This document shows positions 37,371 to 49,605 of a DNA stretch of 64,000 bases, piece after piece. Numbering within the stretch: position 1 is the first letter of the stretch; the number at the start of each line of letters is the position of its first letter. This DNA is from Lingula anatina (lineage: Eukaryota > Brachiopoda > Lingulata > Lingulida > Lingulidae), in assembly GCF_001039355.2 (NCBI RefSeq), contig NW_019775763.1:1-64000 (forward strand). Reading direction: 5' to 3'. The translations under genes were made by a program, and so were the position numbers. Below the pieces are notes generated by a model that was not told the DNA's origin, did no database searches, and worked only from the letters and a program-made list of their open reading frames with translations.

Positions 37371-40300
37371 ATGCACGCGTGGCTAGTTTTCGCCACTCTT
37401 GTTGCTGCTGCATCTGCAGGTTAGTCCTATTCAGAAATTGAATTGTATTAGGTTATTAGATACATGTGTCTTTCTAAATGGGCTGTTTACCCTCTTATTT
37501 CACACATTGTTATGGTGTACTAGCAATGTCAATATATGTCCCTGGTAAGTTGTTATCTTTGAAATCCCTTCATCTACGAGTACGAAGAGAGAGCTCCACG
37601 TTATTTCGTGACAATATTTACTTTTTATATCACTAAATAAATAACCACCAACACTATATTTTGATTAGCTTTTATCTGGACATAAGAAATGTAATGCAGA
37701 TGAGAATTCGTTATCTCAAATCTAAAATCAATTATTTATGTTTTCTTTAAGCTTATTACTCCGATGTATGCAACCCAAACCCATGTCTTAACGGAGGCAA
37801 GTGCATCGTTAACGGCCCAGACTCTTTCTCCTGCCGCTGCGCCTATGGATTTAAAGGAATCGTGTGTCAATTTGGTATGTCCAAGTCCATACATCTTTTG
37901 GTAGACACGTGACTCCATATAGATAATGAAACCGTGAACTTAAGTAGACACAAGTCCAGATATGCCGCAGGACAAAAACTATATATTGTACTGAATAACA
38001 GCTGCAATGTGATAGAATCGCAGACAGAACGGAAAGTTGTAATTAAAAACTTCCAAATAATCTTCAAGATTTAAATATGTGTTCAGTATCTTAATACCTT
38101 TTATCTGTGTTTCATTCTATTCATCGATTTGATTAAGTTTAGCGACATGCTGCAAATATATCGTGCTGCAAAAAGACGCTATGAAATAAATCACCAACGT
38201 GTTCTTATACTTCAGATCAGAGCGGCGAGCTTGCTTGTTACAGCAGGAAATGTGTAGGTCCACCAGGTCCACCAGGCCCTCCAGGTCCACCCGGAGGGAA
38301 AGGAATTGGCATTGCTGGTACGTGCAAGAATCTCTGCCGCGAAATTCTTTTCCTTGTGCCCCACTCCCGTAGCAAAATACTGTGTCCCTCATTGTTTTAA
38401 TTATTTTTGTGTTGAGTGCCTTTTATCATTTACCCCTCCTTAACTTGCTTACGTATTTTATCGAGTCTATTGTGCGACAGACTGTTAATCTCAGATCTGT
38501 TTATCTTACTCTATTTTCGATCATTTAATCATTTATATGCATTGACTTATAATGTTATTCTTCCTTTGTGCCAATAATTTAATTACTTGAGACTCGATAC
38601 CTTACAAATAACAAGGTATTCAAGGTAGCGGTCACCGGTGCTGTGGCGTATTGCATACTCTTTGAAATCATTATCACACGCTGTATGGTTTCTTTTAAAA
38701 GGACGTCCAGGTAAGGACGGCTATCCAGGTGCTCCAGGCAAAGACGGTCTTCCAGGTGCCCCAGGCAAGGATGGTTATCCAGGTGCCCCAGGCAAGGCTG
38801 GCCATCCAGGTCCCCAAGGCAAGGACGGTAAACCCGGCTATGACGGTCTTCCAGGTGCCCCTGGCAAAAAGGGAGATACTGGTAAGAATGCACTTCAGCT
38901 GTAACTCCGTAAAATTGATGCAGTTGTGAAAAATATTATATTATAATTTACATAGAAAGTTTCAAACTAGTCCTATAAACTTAATGAATAGAAATTATGT
39001 TAAGCTTGTTATATTGAAAGGATACTATTTGCCTGAAGCTAACCAACACGCGCATCAAAACTGGTTCCCACGTAGTTCAACTATATCCATCACTTATTAT
39101 AGGCTTCCCAGGAGCCCCAGGCAAAGCAGGCAAACCAGGCTACGATGGTCTTCCAGGCAAACCAGGCCCCGCCGGTAAAATTGGTGCCCCAGGCAAGGAT
39201 GGTTACCCAGGTGGTCCAGGTAAACCAGGCAAAGACGGCTACCCAGGTCTCCCAGGTAAAGACGGTTTACCTGGACTCCCAGGCAAACCAGGTCCTAAGG
39301 GTCCAGCTGGTTTCCCAGGTAAACCAGGTAAGGACGGCTACCCAGGTCCAGTGGGCAAAGTTGGTCCAGTCGGATTCCCCGGCAAGGATGGCAAACCAGG
39401 TTATGATGGTCTTCCAGGCAAAGACGGCAAACCAGGATATCCTGGACCAAAAGGCGACACAGGATTCCCAGGTGCTCCAGGCAAACCAGGCAAGGATGGT
39501 TACCCTGGTCTTCCAGGTAAAGACGGCAAACCAGGCTATGACGGTCTCCCAGGCAAAGATGGCAAACCAGGTTATGACGGTCTCCCAGGCAAGGACGGCA
39601 AGCCAGGATACCCAGGACCTAAAGGTGAGCCTGGTCTCCCAGGTGCCCCAGGCAAGGACGGCTACCCAGGAGCTCCAGGCAAGAAAGGTCTTAACGGACT
39701 TCCAGGCAAACCAGGTTACGACGGTCTCCCAGGTAAAGTTGGTCCCGTTGGACCTATTGGTCCAGCTGGCAAACCAGGTCTCAATGGTCTCCCAGGCAAA
39801 GATGGTAAACCAGGTTATGATGGTCTCCCAGGTAAGGTCGGTCCAGTTGGACCAGTTGGCAAACCAGGCAAGCCAGGATATGATGGCCTTCCAGGCAAGA
39901 ATGGTAAAGATGGTTATCCAGGACCAGTTGGCCCAGTCGGCCCTGTTGGACCAAAAGGCAAGGATGGCTACCCAGGCCTTCCAGGCAAAGATGGAAAGCC
40001 AGGCTATGATGGCCTTCCAGGAAAACCAGGTCTTAAGGGTAAGGATGGCTACCCAGGCCTTCCAGGCAAAGATGGCAAACCAGGATACGATGGTCTTCCA
40101 GGAAAACCAGGTAAAATCGGTCCAGTTGGCGCCCCAGGCCTCCCAGGCAAAGATGGCAAACCAGGATACGATGGTCTTCCAGGAAAACCAGGCAAAGACG
40201 GCAAACCAGGTTATGATGGTCTGCCAGGCAAGCCAGGAAAGGTTGGTCCCGTCGGTCCAGTTGGTCCAGTTGGTCCAGTTGGTTATCCAGGAAAACCAGG

Positions 40301-40964
40301 CAAAGATGGTCTGCCAGGCCTCCCAGGTAAGGATGGCTACCCAGGCGCTCCAGGCAAGAAGGGTGCTCCAGGCCTCCCAGGCAAGGATGGCTACCCAGGC
40401 GCTCCAGGCAAAAAGGGCGACAGAGGTTTCGATGGTCTCCCAGGCAAGCCAGGACTTAACGGTGCCCCAGGTGCTAAAGGTCCAATTGGTCCAGTCGGTC
40501 TCCCTGGCAAACCTGGTCCAGTCGGTCCAGTCGGATACCCAGGTAAGGTTGGTGCCCCAGGCCCAAAAGGACCAGTTGGTGCCCCTGGCTACCCAGGCAA
40601 GCCTGGTAAGGATGGTCTCCCAGGCCTCCCAGGCAAAGCAGGCTACCCAGGACCAAAGGGCGAACCAGGCCTCCCAGGTCTTAACGGCAAGGATGGCTAC
40701 CCAGGCAAGCCAGGCAAACAAGGCCCAGTTGGTCCAGTCGGTTACCCAGGCAAAGTCGGTGCCCCAGGCAAGGACGGCAAACCAGGTTACCCAGGACCAA
40801 AGGGTGAGACAGGCTACCCAGGTGCCCCAGGCAAACCAGGTAAAGATGGCTACCCAGGTGCCCCAGGCAAACCAGGTGCTCCAGGCGTCGTTGGTGTTCC
40901 AGGCAAGGCTGGTATTCCAGGTGCTTCTCTTCCAGTTAAATCCTCTAGGAAGTACTATTATTAA
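37371..40964 (+). CDS. Secreted EGF-collagen protein B, five coding exons, 771 aa
   Basis: Paralogue of gene A. Coding exons are 37371-37419, 37752-37874, 38216-38317, 38702-38881 and 39103-40964, all with phase-1 introns, 2316 nt in total, exactly as in gene A. Residues 1-16 ([16 protein letters not shown]) are a signal peptide. The EGF module has Cys 23, 28, 34, 44, 46 and 55. CX4C is at C65/C70, followed by [13 protein letters not shown], a brief break (GGKGIGIAG) and then about 220 Gly-X-Y triplets ending in the tail SRKYYY. Triplets are dominated by [12 protein letters not shown] and GKD: Tyr and Leu stand where protein A has Phe and Ala, which could allow tyrosine-based cross-linking. 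No C-propeptide is seen. ATTAAA lies at 41011 and AATAAA at 41261. Proline is mostly CCA, with a few CCC and CCT. An extracellular matrix or shell role is inferred. Confidence 0.9.
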
Positions 40965-41686
40965 ATATCATATCTATTGGTATGGGAAAAGAGACTCAAG
41001 CTAAGTTTGAATTAAACATCACACAATTGAACACCGGATTGAAAGTTTTATAACTCGAACTATTTAAATGATGCCGCAATGACGGACAGTTGTGTCAGTA
41101 ATAAGATTATTGCACGCTGTTTTCACCAAGCATTTGAATCTGTGGAAAATACCATTGCACAATAAGTTTTAATGAAAGGTATAATTCGGATTGGAATTGT
41201 ACTTATAATTTATTAAGGTCATTGGTATTTTTGAGATCAATAATGTAAAGGTGTTCAAAAAATAAAGTAAGATTATGTTTTAAAATATACTACTGTTGTA
41301 CGTCTCCTTTGAAAATATTTTGTTACATATACTAGTAGCTAGTTGATTTAAAGTTTTATTATATACAGAAAATAACTAAAAAAAAGACAAATACATTAGT
41401 GTGGCATTTTCCCTATTTATGAATTTCAAACTCTATTACATTCAAACACCTTGCATTAAAATATGAGCACACTTTCCCTGAATAATGAACACCGCCATTT
41501 TGTTTTATTTTTAACATGTGAATTAATTCTCAGCTTGTGAGTTTCTTGTGCTAACATAACTTTTGTCTCAATAATTAAGTATATTTAACAAACAACAACA
41601 AGGGCACATAAAGTCTCAAACGTCAGTGCTGTGCTAGTATTTCCTTATAATGAGAATTGCATCTTGATCCCAATAAAGAAGATAAC

Positions 41687-42002
41687 CAGGCCTACCCAAC
41701 TACCAGACTCGGCACCTACGGATCCAGAATAAACCGGTATATCAGACCACACTACCCGTTTTCAAGGTGTGTGTCAGATCGCATTACGGAGTATCATACC
41801 CCATCACAAATTTTGTAGGCCTACCTGTCATCCGGGTATCGCTTAGGATCATCGCTATCACATCGCGCGCCAGGCAAAATGGGTGAAGTGGCTGATACTC
41901 CGTAATGCGATCTGACACACACCTTGAAAACGGGTAGTGTGGTCTGATATACCGGTTTATTCTGGATCCGTAGGTGCCACGTCTGGTAGTTGGGTAGGCC
42001 TG
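41687..42002. mobile_element. Fold-back/MITE-like element, copy 1 (316 bp)
   Basis: Two 110-bp inverted arms (41687-41796 and 41893-42002) match except at two positions and flank a 96-bp middle. The ends read caggcctacccaac...gttgggtaggcctg. A 5-bp direct repeat 'ataac' lies on both sides (41682-41686 and 42003-42007), as expected for a target-site duplication. There is no coding capacity, so it is a non-autonomous DNA element. The superfamily is not assigned. Confidence 0.85.
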
Positions 42003-42068
42003 ATAACGCGAAAAGGGAAGACAGGCGGTGAAATGATCAAATCATCCACTAGGCAAATGGGGTAGATG

Positions 42069-42099
42069 TTTATTTATTTATTTATTTATTTATTTATTT
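42069..42099. repeat. (TTTA)n microsatellite
   Basis: About eight TTTA units, just to the right of the fold-back element. Confidence 0.9.
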
Positions 42100-43339
42100 G
42101 TGTGTCGTGTCGCACGAAAATTCCTTGTAAACAAACAAAGCTAAGTTGGGAGAGGGGCAGACTTCTGTTTGGAGTGAAATATTTCTAAAATCAAATTCTA
42201 TCTATGCGTCAAGTCTAGCAATAGAACAGTTGTATTGAGAACAGTTGTATTGGTGTAGAGCATAACTGGGAAAGTTTTACAGGGGAAATGTGGTAGTTGT
42301 TCCCCATATTCTACATAGACAACACTAATATCATTTATCATTGGCATTTTTTTACTTTAAATAAATAGTTTTACTATAGGCAAAAGTTCTCACGAAATCA
42401 GAGTACATATACTTACGTGGACTGCCATCGATCTACTACTTTACTATCTTAACAGATTTTATAAGTCATGCAATCCAACGCGTTGGTATGCTTGTGCTTG
42501 GTTGTTTTTGAGACACAGTCGTCACGGTTCCATTAAGTTGTCGCCGTCGAAAATGTACGACAATGAAAAATATGTCCAGGCTAATCAAGCAAAGCTGGTA
42601 TTGGGTTGTATAATATTCTAAAAATCAAAGTAAATTTTTTGAATAGATAATTTGAAATAATATTAACCGTTCCGTGACTTAACTAGTTACAGTTGATACT
42701 GTTTAAACATGTACCGATGCAATTAGGAGGTCCATAGCCAGAAATTTATTTGGTTAAGGGGGAGGGTGCAACTAGAAATAAAACAGGCTTTTCCATAATA
42801 TATTATTTACTGTAGCTGGGGTTAGGACACTGTTTTCTCTGGCATACAAGGAAAACGAAAAGAGATTAAAATTAACCAGTTTTCAGTTGACAGTTAAGGC
42901 CAAATGCGTTTTTTTTTATGACAGTAACCCTAAGCTTGGTGTTTGAAACCCAAAACCATGTATATAAACAGACTGTCCGGGGCGTAACAATTGATCTACT
43001 ATTTACCTGGTTCCATGCTAAGGTAAAACGCCTTCTAACTATGCACTTTCCTTGGTCACTTGTAAACACTCGTTTGAACCATGTGAAAGGATACGTGAAT
43101 TTCTAAAAAAAAAAAAAAAAAAAAAGGCACTTATTTAAAGCAGCGACAGGACATCGGATCCCATTTCTTGAGAGCAAAATAACATGCAACTAATACAAAC
43201 AAACGGGCTATTCGAAACAAATATAGGGAATGTTCTAGACAGCAGTGGCTGCGCACGAAACGACAAGCACAAATTTAAACACATAACCATACAAATGTAG
43301 CGATAATATGCCAGATATACATGCTACTGCAAACAATAC

Positions 43340-43640
43340 TGTTATCTACAAACAGTCAGCTTCTAGGAAATGTTACAACTTCCAGGAAATTCTTCAAGAT
43401 CCGCTTTTTATTAACATGGACAGGTAACTGTAAATCACACTCTAACGGACGATCGTGCAGCTTCTAAAAAAAAACAAAAAACAGACACAACATCCGTGAT
43501 ATGTATAATTAACACAGACACAGAAATGTAAATTCTACTCTTATCGACGAACGTACGCAACTTCTGAGAAACAGACAGAACTTCCATGCTATATCTATTA
43601 AGACGGACACGCTGTACTCATTGTAAATCTTAACAGATGC
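43340..43640. repeat. Degenerate tandem repeat, period about 90-98 bp
   Basis: Repeated blocks begin near 43411, 43509 and 43598, with a poorer one before them. Each carries 'taac/taag...gacac', then 'tgtaaat(c/t)', 'acgatcgt/cgaacgt', 'gca(g/a)cttct', 'acagacaga/acaac' and 'tccgtg/tccatg' in the same order. The units are diverged. There is no coding meaning. Confidence 0.6.
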
Positions 43641-46600
43641 TCTACGGTTTTTATTTTCCCCTGGATATTACCTCGTGGAAATTCTGAAGTCAATTAGCGG
43701 ATATAATTTTCTAAAAGACACAGATAAGAAATGACTCGCACTCTTATTCGATATCTGTGTAAATGACATACCAACTATGGGGTCGGAACCAGGATAAATG
43801 TTGCGGGGCATGAAAAATGTGAAGAGATATACGTGAGAAACTACATTAAACCTTTATGATGACGAAAAAGATAAAATACCCTGTATGTTTAATCATTCCA
43901 AGCTAGGCACCCCTTGTGTTATATGCATGTAATAAAAACAATGTACAACCATGAATATATAAAATCTCAAGGCATCAGGGTTATTTTGGTATCATATTTT
44001 AATTGATAAGAATAATCTGTACAAATAATTGTCCTGTTAACATTGATATTTCTGTTCAAAAGCAAAAATACAATTTGTATAAAACATTGATATTTGACAC
44101 ACAATTTAGCCAAAACAGAGAGCGTATAATAATGATTTGTTACCCAATATAGAAATTACCATTCTTGTCGGTAGACAAATTAGAGCGAAAAGGGGGTGGG
44201 GGGTGGAGATCGTTACGAACTGCACATGGTCTTCACACTGTAAGCTATTCTCATAGGTCGTTAGGGCCACTTAACTGGTCACTCCGCCAATCTCTAGACA
44301 TTCGATGTCTTTATTTACGATACATAATCAGTTAATCAATTTAACGGTATGATTTTAAGGGGGTGGGGACACTCTTTGCACTTCGAATTGATGAATCAGT
44401 TAGAGTTCTGTCAGAACAGCTGAAATGGCCTCTGATAGAGGAACCCTGACAAATGTTTTCAAATTTTCAAAGTGTTTTATAAAATGCAGATAGTCTGCCC
44501 GTTCACCATTTAACAATAATTGGCTCTTCTGCATACAGGAGAATCGAATACAAATTTTCAACACCTAACCGAATGTCAAGAAGAAACAACGAACACAAAA
44601 CTCACTTCCATCACAAATGTATATGCCGCGTCATCTACGTCACCAAAGAATCAGTAAATTCCGGGACTTAAGTTTTTCAATCGTGTTTTTATCATTTGGG
44701 TTTTATCAAACTGCCTATTGATAGCGACTGCCACGGTGTACGCGAGGACACGGTGCAGTGACGCAAACATTTCATATTTGCGATAATATTTGCGTTACCG
44801 ATTCATGTCACTTAATTTTCAAGTACTGTTAATCTATTTCCATGATAACAAGATAATAAGTTATAAAACTTATTACTAAGTTGGGGCTGCCATTCCCGTT
44901 TCTCCCACGCAAACTTAACACGTGTCTGGCCCATGTGTTATTTATGCCCTGACAAAACAAATAGAAAAAGAAAGAAAAAAGGCTGGAATTACTTGTAATG
45001 AGAGACGGAAACGATTCAGAGGTAGCTTCACCCCCCTATCACGAGCATCACGGTACGAAACAAGTATTCTTAATCCATGTGCAATACATATTATAGTAAA
45101 ACTGCCCCGTTTTTTCTTCCGTCTCCCTCTTCTCCTACCATGGACAATTCTTTCATGCCCTACCAAGAAGACTTGGATCCATCAGCGACTGTAAATGATG
45201 GATAGAAAGGCAGTTTGAAAAATAAGGATAACTACCCGGTATATCATTTTTCTTGCGGCAGATATCTATTAAAACGACGACAGCATCGTCCTTGTCAATA
45301 CTACTACAAATCTCTTAGTAAGCCGTGCTACCCAGATAACATGTCATTGGCATTATTAGACGTGCTCAGTCTTCGCCTCATCTTCCAGTCCAATTATTCC
45401 ATTTACCAAAATACTTGGTTAGCCGCATTATTGAATAGAAGTTGTTCTTTCAAAGCCTGGTTAAAGATGAAATCTTCGAGACGTCTTTTTTTCCGAGAAA
45501 GAAACAATTCTCTCGTGTGTTAATGGTAAATAGTGCTTTACTCGTGTGGCACTGTGGTTTTCGTCTTGTTTCAAGCGCATTTTCGTGAAGCTGGTTTTAG
45601 CAGTTTTGGTATATAGATTCAGTCCCCGCAAGCTTAAAATTGTATGGTATGACCGTGCACCTGAGCACTTAAGTTCGGTGTGTCTTTTTTTATTCCCAAT
45701 TTTTGCTATCAATTCTCTTTGTATCTTTCTTTCTTTCTCTATGCTATGTCATCTTTTTACTTTGAATTAAGTAAATTTCCCTTCGATTTTTGATTCATAG
45801 CATTACTTTTGTGTTTTAGAGTGTGCTTAATTATGGGTGACCTTCCAAGGGATAATAACAAAAGATGTTTGCGCCCATCAAAAGTGCGTTCAGACAGTAC
45901 TAAAAATGGAACGGAAAACGTTCTGCCATCTGCATCCTAGCGGTAAAAATTTGGACCCAGCAGAAAAAGTATGATGGGTACAAGGTAAAACTATATTGTT
46001 TTTATTTGTCCTGTATATGCTTTGAACAGTTGTCCAACCTACAATATCTTCAAAACTTTACATACAACTATATCTTATAATGACATTTAATTTTATTGGA
46101 TCATTGTTTTACAATGGCTACAGCCCAACAATTATTTATGACAAAAATAACATATGCCAATGTATAAAATTGAAAAGGACCTTTACATTTATCTAACTAG
46201 TACAGTAGTACTTAGTAGTAATACTAAAAGCGAGAAAGCTTAGATTGTGATAAGTTGGTGCTGGGGGAAAGGGAAGGGCGAATGTACCTATTGATGAATT
46301 GCCGTCTGTTTTAGTAACTTAATCGCCTGAGGACGCAAGTCTGACATTTTCTCGGTCCAAAATAATCTTGTCTGAACCACCATCCAAGGAATAAGAAAGT
46401 CGTGGCGGTGTGTACGACCCTCTGGCTGCGCCAGTGTAATTTGAACTGATGGTGGACTGGTTAATGAGATCGATATCAAGAGTAGTAGTCTTTTTCTGCC
46501 TAATTTAATTTCACATCGTGTCTCGTTTTGCCGCGAATCAAGTCAGATCGCTCTGCATTGCTACAGGAATATGCATGGTACCCGTGCCGACTGCAATTAA

Positions 46601-49556
46601 ACCATTGGAACGTTTCGTTTAATCATAAATCACGTCAATTATCGCCGTGATCAGATATCACCGATGTGGGTAATTAACACGTCTCCCGTCTTTCCTAGTT
46701 AGTACCGACTTTGTAGAAACAGAATATTCATAACGGAGTTCTGACGAATTATCATTATCGCTTTTGTTAACGTTACCGATAACTGATTAAACGTCAATAG
46801 TTACTTAACTGCGAAAAAGTAGCTGTCTAAATGATATTGGTGTAAGCACAAAACGCAAAAACTACAATGTAAATGGGAATCGCAGGGGTCATCTTGGTCC
46901 AACGCCTGACACGATCGGTAAGCACCGGTAAGCAAGTTTTCTTTTTCGCTCTCTACCTAAACGACTTTCTGGTAGAGAGTTATTTTTTCACCATAAGTGC
47001 AGGATAATTCAAAACAAAGTAGATTTCAGCTGATGACAACTAATGACAAATAAGCAGAATTAAACTTAATTTTTAACGAGTATATCACAGGTTTATATTT
47101 TGAATGTGTACATAAATTGCGTGCTGCCGTGTCCCCTAAGTTTTTTCCAATTATGCAAAGCTATTGATAGTCACTTCTTCAGCCTTTTCGATTTCTTTCT
47201 GTGATGAAAACAGCTGCTGCAAGTTTAGTGGGTGCTTTAGACTCAAATAAGTCATATGTTCTAGCGGCTAAATGTACTTAATGACCACGCACTCTAGAAT
47301 CAAATGGGATTTCATCAGGTTCCGATTCCCAACGGTCGTCGCCTCTCAATTCCCGTGTGTCTGTCTTGTGCGTGTTCTCAACAAATATAGGACTGTTTAG
47401 AATGGCGATATTACTTCACACACAGTTAGCATAGGTCAAGTTCAACGGCTTTCAAATCTTCTCGAGATATGCGTCAGAGGTACACGTAATTAACACCCTA
47501 GATTTTTTCAGCATTTAAACGTGTGTAAAACTCCTACCTTGATCCACTCTATGAAAAGGGCTATGTAGCTAGGCACACATCAATGCCGACGATATATTTA
47601 GAATTTAGCAGACTTAATTTAGCAGGCTTGTTCCCGACATTTTACCGGTAGCAGTACAGGCTACACACGCAAACACGTAATCGCTTTCAGATAGAGTTAT
47701 TTATTATTGGATGCAAAGATAAGTGAATTGAATCCCACCCCAACCCCAGTAGGACTGCTATATAACCGTCTCACTTTAACTTCTGGCAGTCACGTTTTGG
47801 CACACGCGTACTGAATACAGCGTATTTGGTGCAATATTTTTGGTGATTTTCATTAAAATTTAAACAATCTATAGCTACATTGGGGAGGGTTGATATATGG
47901 CGTGGTTGCTGCAAATTCGTGATAAACCGAGGAAAAAATACGTGCAATCTATCGCTCTTAATCGCATTAACACCAAGTATCCATTAGATTGCAATTCAAA
48001 GTTTCAAAAGTACAAAAAAGGGAAAATTGCTTTTTATTCATAAATATTTAAAAACTTAACGCATACCCCGTAAGTTCAGGTGTGCTTGCTATGATTGACA
48101 CTCCAGACTTAATTAAAAAAAGAATGAATCAAATCAAAAGCAGCCTGAGGGCGTACCGCTCTGTAAGCACAGCGGGATATTCTCTGGGCATCAAAGAGCC
48201 CTCCCTCTGGGACGACAAGGTTTTCCTACGGAGAGGGGGGGGGGGACGAAGATGACAATGCTTTTCCTCGCTTCGGTTGGCAAATAGACAATAATTGTAC
48301 TTTCACAGGGGTGGAATTAAGTTGGGTTTGTCTCACTCCACTGGTCTATGGCCCTGTCTTGCGTTCAGTTGCAATCAATCCGTCCATTAAATGTGGAATA
48401 TAAGTGAATTTCCCTGGTCAGTGTTCGTTAGAAACGGGAACTTCATTTTCAGATAATGTATTGTGAATAAACAAATACTAGTATTTTTAAAATGTAAAAA
48501 AAAAAGAAAACAAAGAACGCTATCCCTGTATAAAGTTTATTTTACAGATAATGTGTCATTCAATCAGGTGTAATTGCTCAACTTGAATGGCTGATCTGAT
48601 TCAGATTTTTTTAAGGAAACAAAGGTATCTACAGGGTGTTCATTTTAGAGACCAACAGTAAGGTGTACGAACTGACAATGTGCAATTCATTTAAGACGTA
48701 AAACTCCAGTAGCCTACGTTTATGCTAACTTAAAATCTTATAATATAATATACTTTAATAATCAGAGAATAGCTATGCTGTTTGTAGGGTTGCATGTAGG
48801 TTTTACTCCCTACTCAGAATCTGAGATTTAGAATAATAACAAAAAGCTTATAGCTGTATTAGGGGCTAGGAAATTTAACAATTAACAGCAGTTTGAAGCT
48901 TTCCCAGACCGTTATTTCTCTCTCTCCTCTCTCCTCTGTCTAAGTCCTCTCTGTAAGTCTCCACCTAAATCCATTTAGTCTACGTTAATTACAATCTCTG
49001 CACCTATTGGCTTAATTAAATAACTAAACACCCCTTGATTAAACACAGTCCCGGAAATATCAGTTTCACTGATTGAACAAAGAATTAATATATAATCAAG
49101 TATTAAGTCTTTAATAGATTTGAGACATAATCATGTGGAGAAGTCATAAGGTACTAAGAATGGACCCTGACATGAATGCTAAGTTGAATTAGCAACTGAG
49201 CATCGCGCTGTCTCTAATCATTTCAGGAGGCGATTCGGTGTTTAGCATGTTGATATCGATACACAATGCATTATTCACAGATTATAGGAATAAATGAATT
49301 GCGATACGACGGCAAAGCCTACACATACCCTAAAAGCAGTCCAAATGAGTTTTCTTCAGTGTGACTCCTTTGAATAAGTGAAGTATTTGTAACGAAAATT
49401 TTGAAGAGCGATTCATAAAAAAACAAGACGACGTCCTTAATTATAAAGACAAAGTGGGCGAGATTTTTGCATCGGAAAAGATTGATTCCCACTCTATAGT
49501 TTGATATTACCATGGTAATTGCAATTCACCTGTATTGGTTGTATATGAAAAATCCG

Positions 49557-49605
49557 AATAATAATAATAATAATAATAATAATGATAATAATAATAATAA
49601 TAATA
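49557..49605. repeat. (AAT)n microsatellite
   Basis: About sixteen AAT units with one AATG interruption. Confidence 0.95.

Noticed and set aside
47280-47360. A tRNA-like 'ggttccgattccc' T-arm motif
   Set aside because: No matching acceptor stem, D-arm or anticodon arm could be found around it. No convincing tRNA was seen elsewhere on a manual scan, which is not exhaustive.
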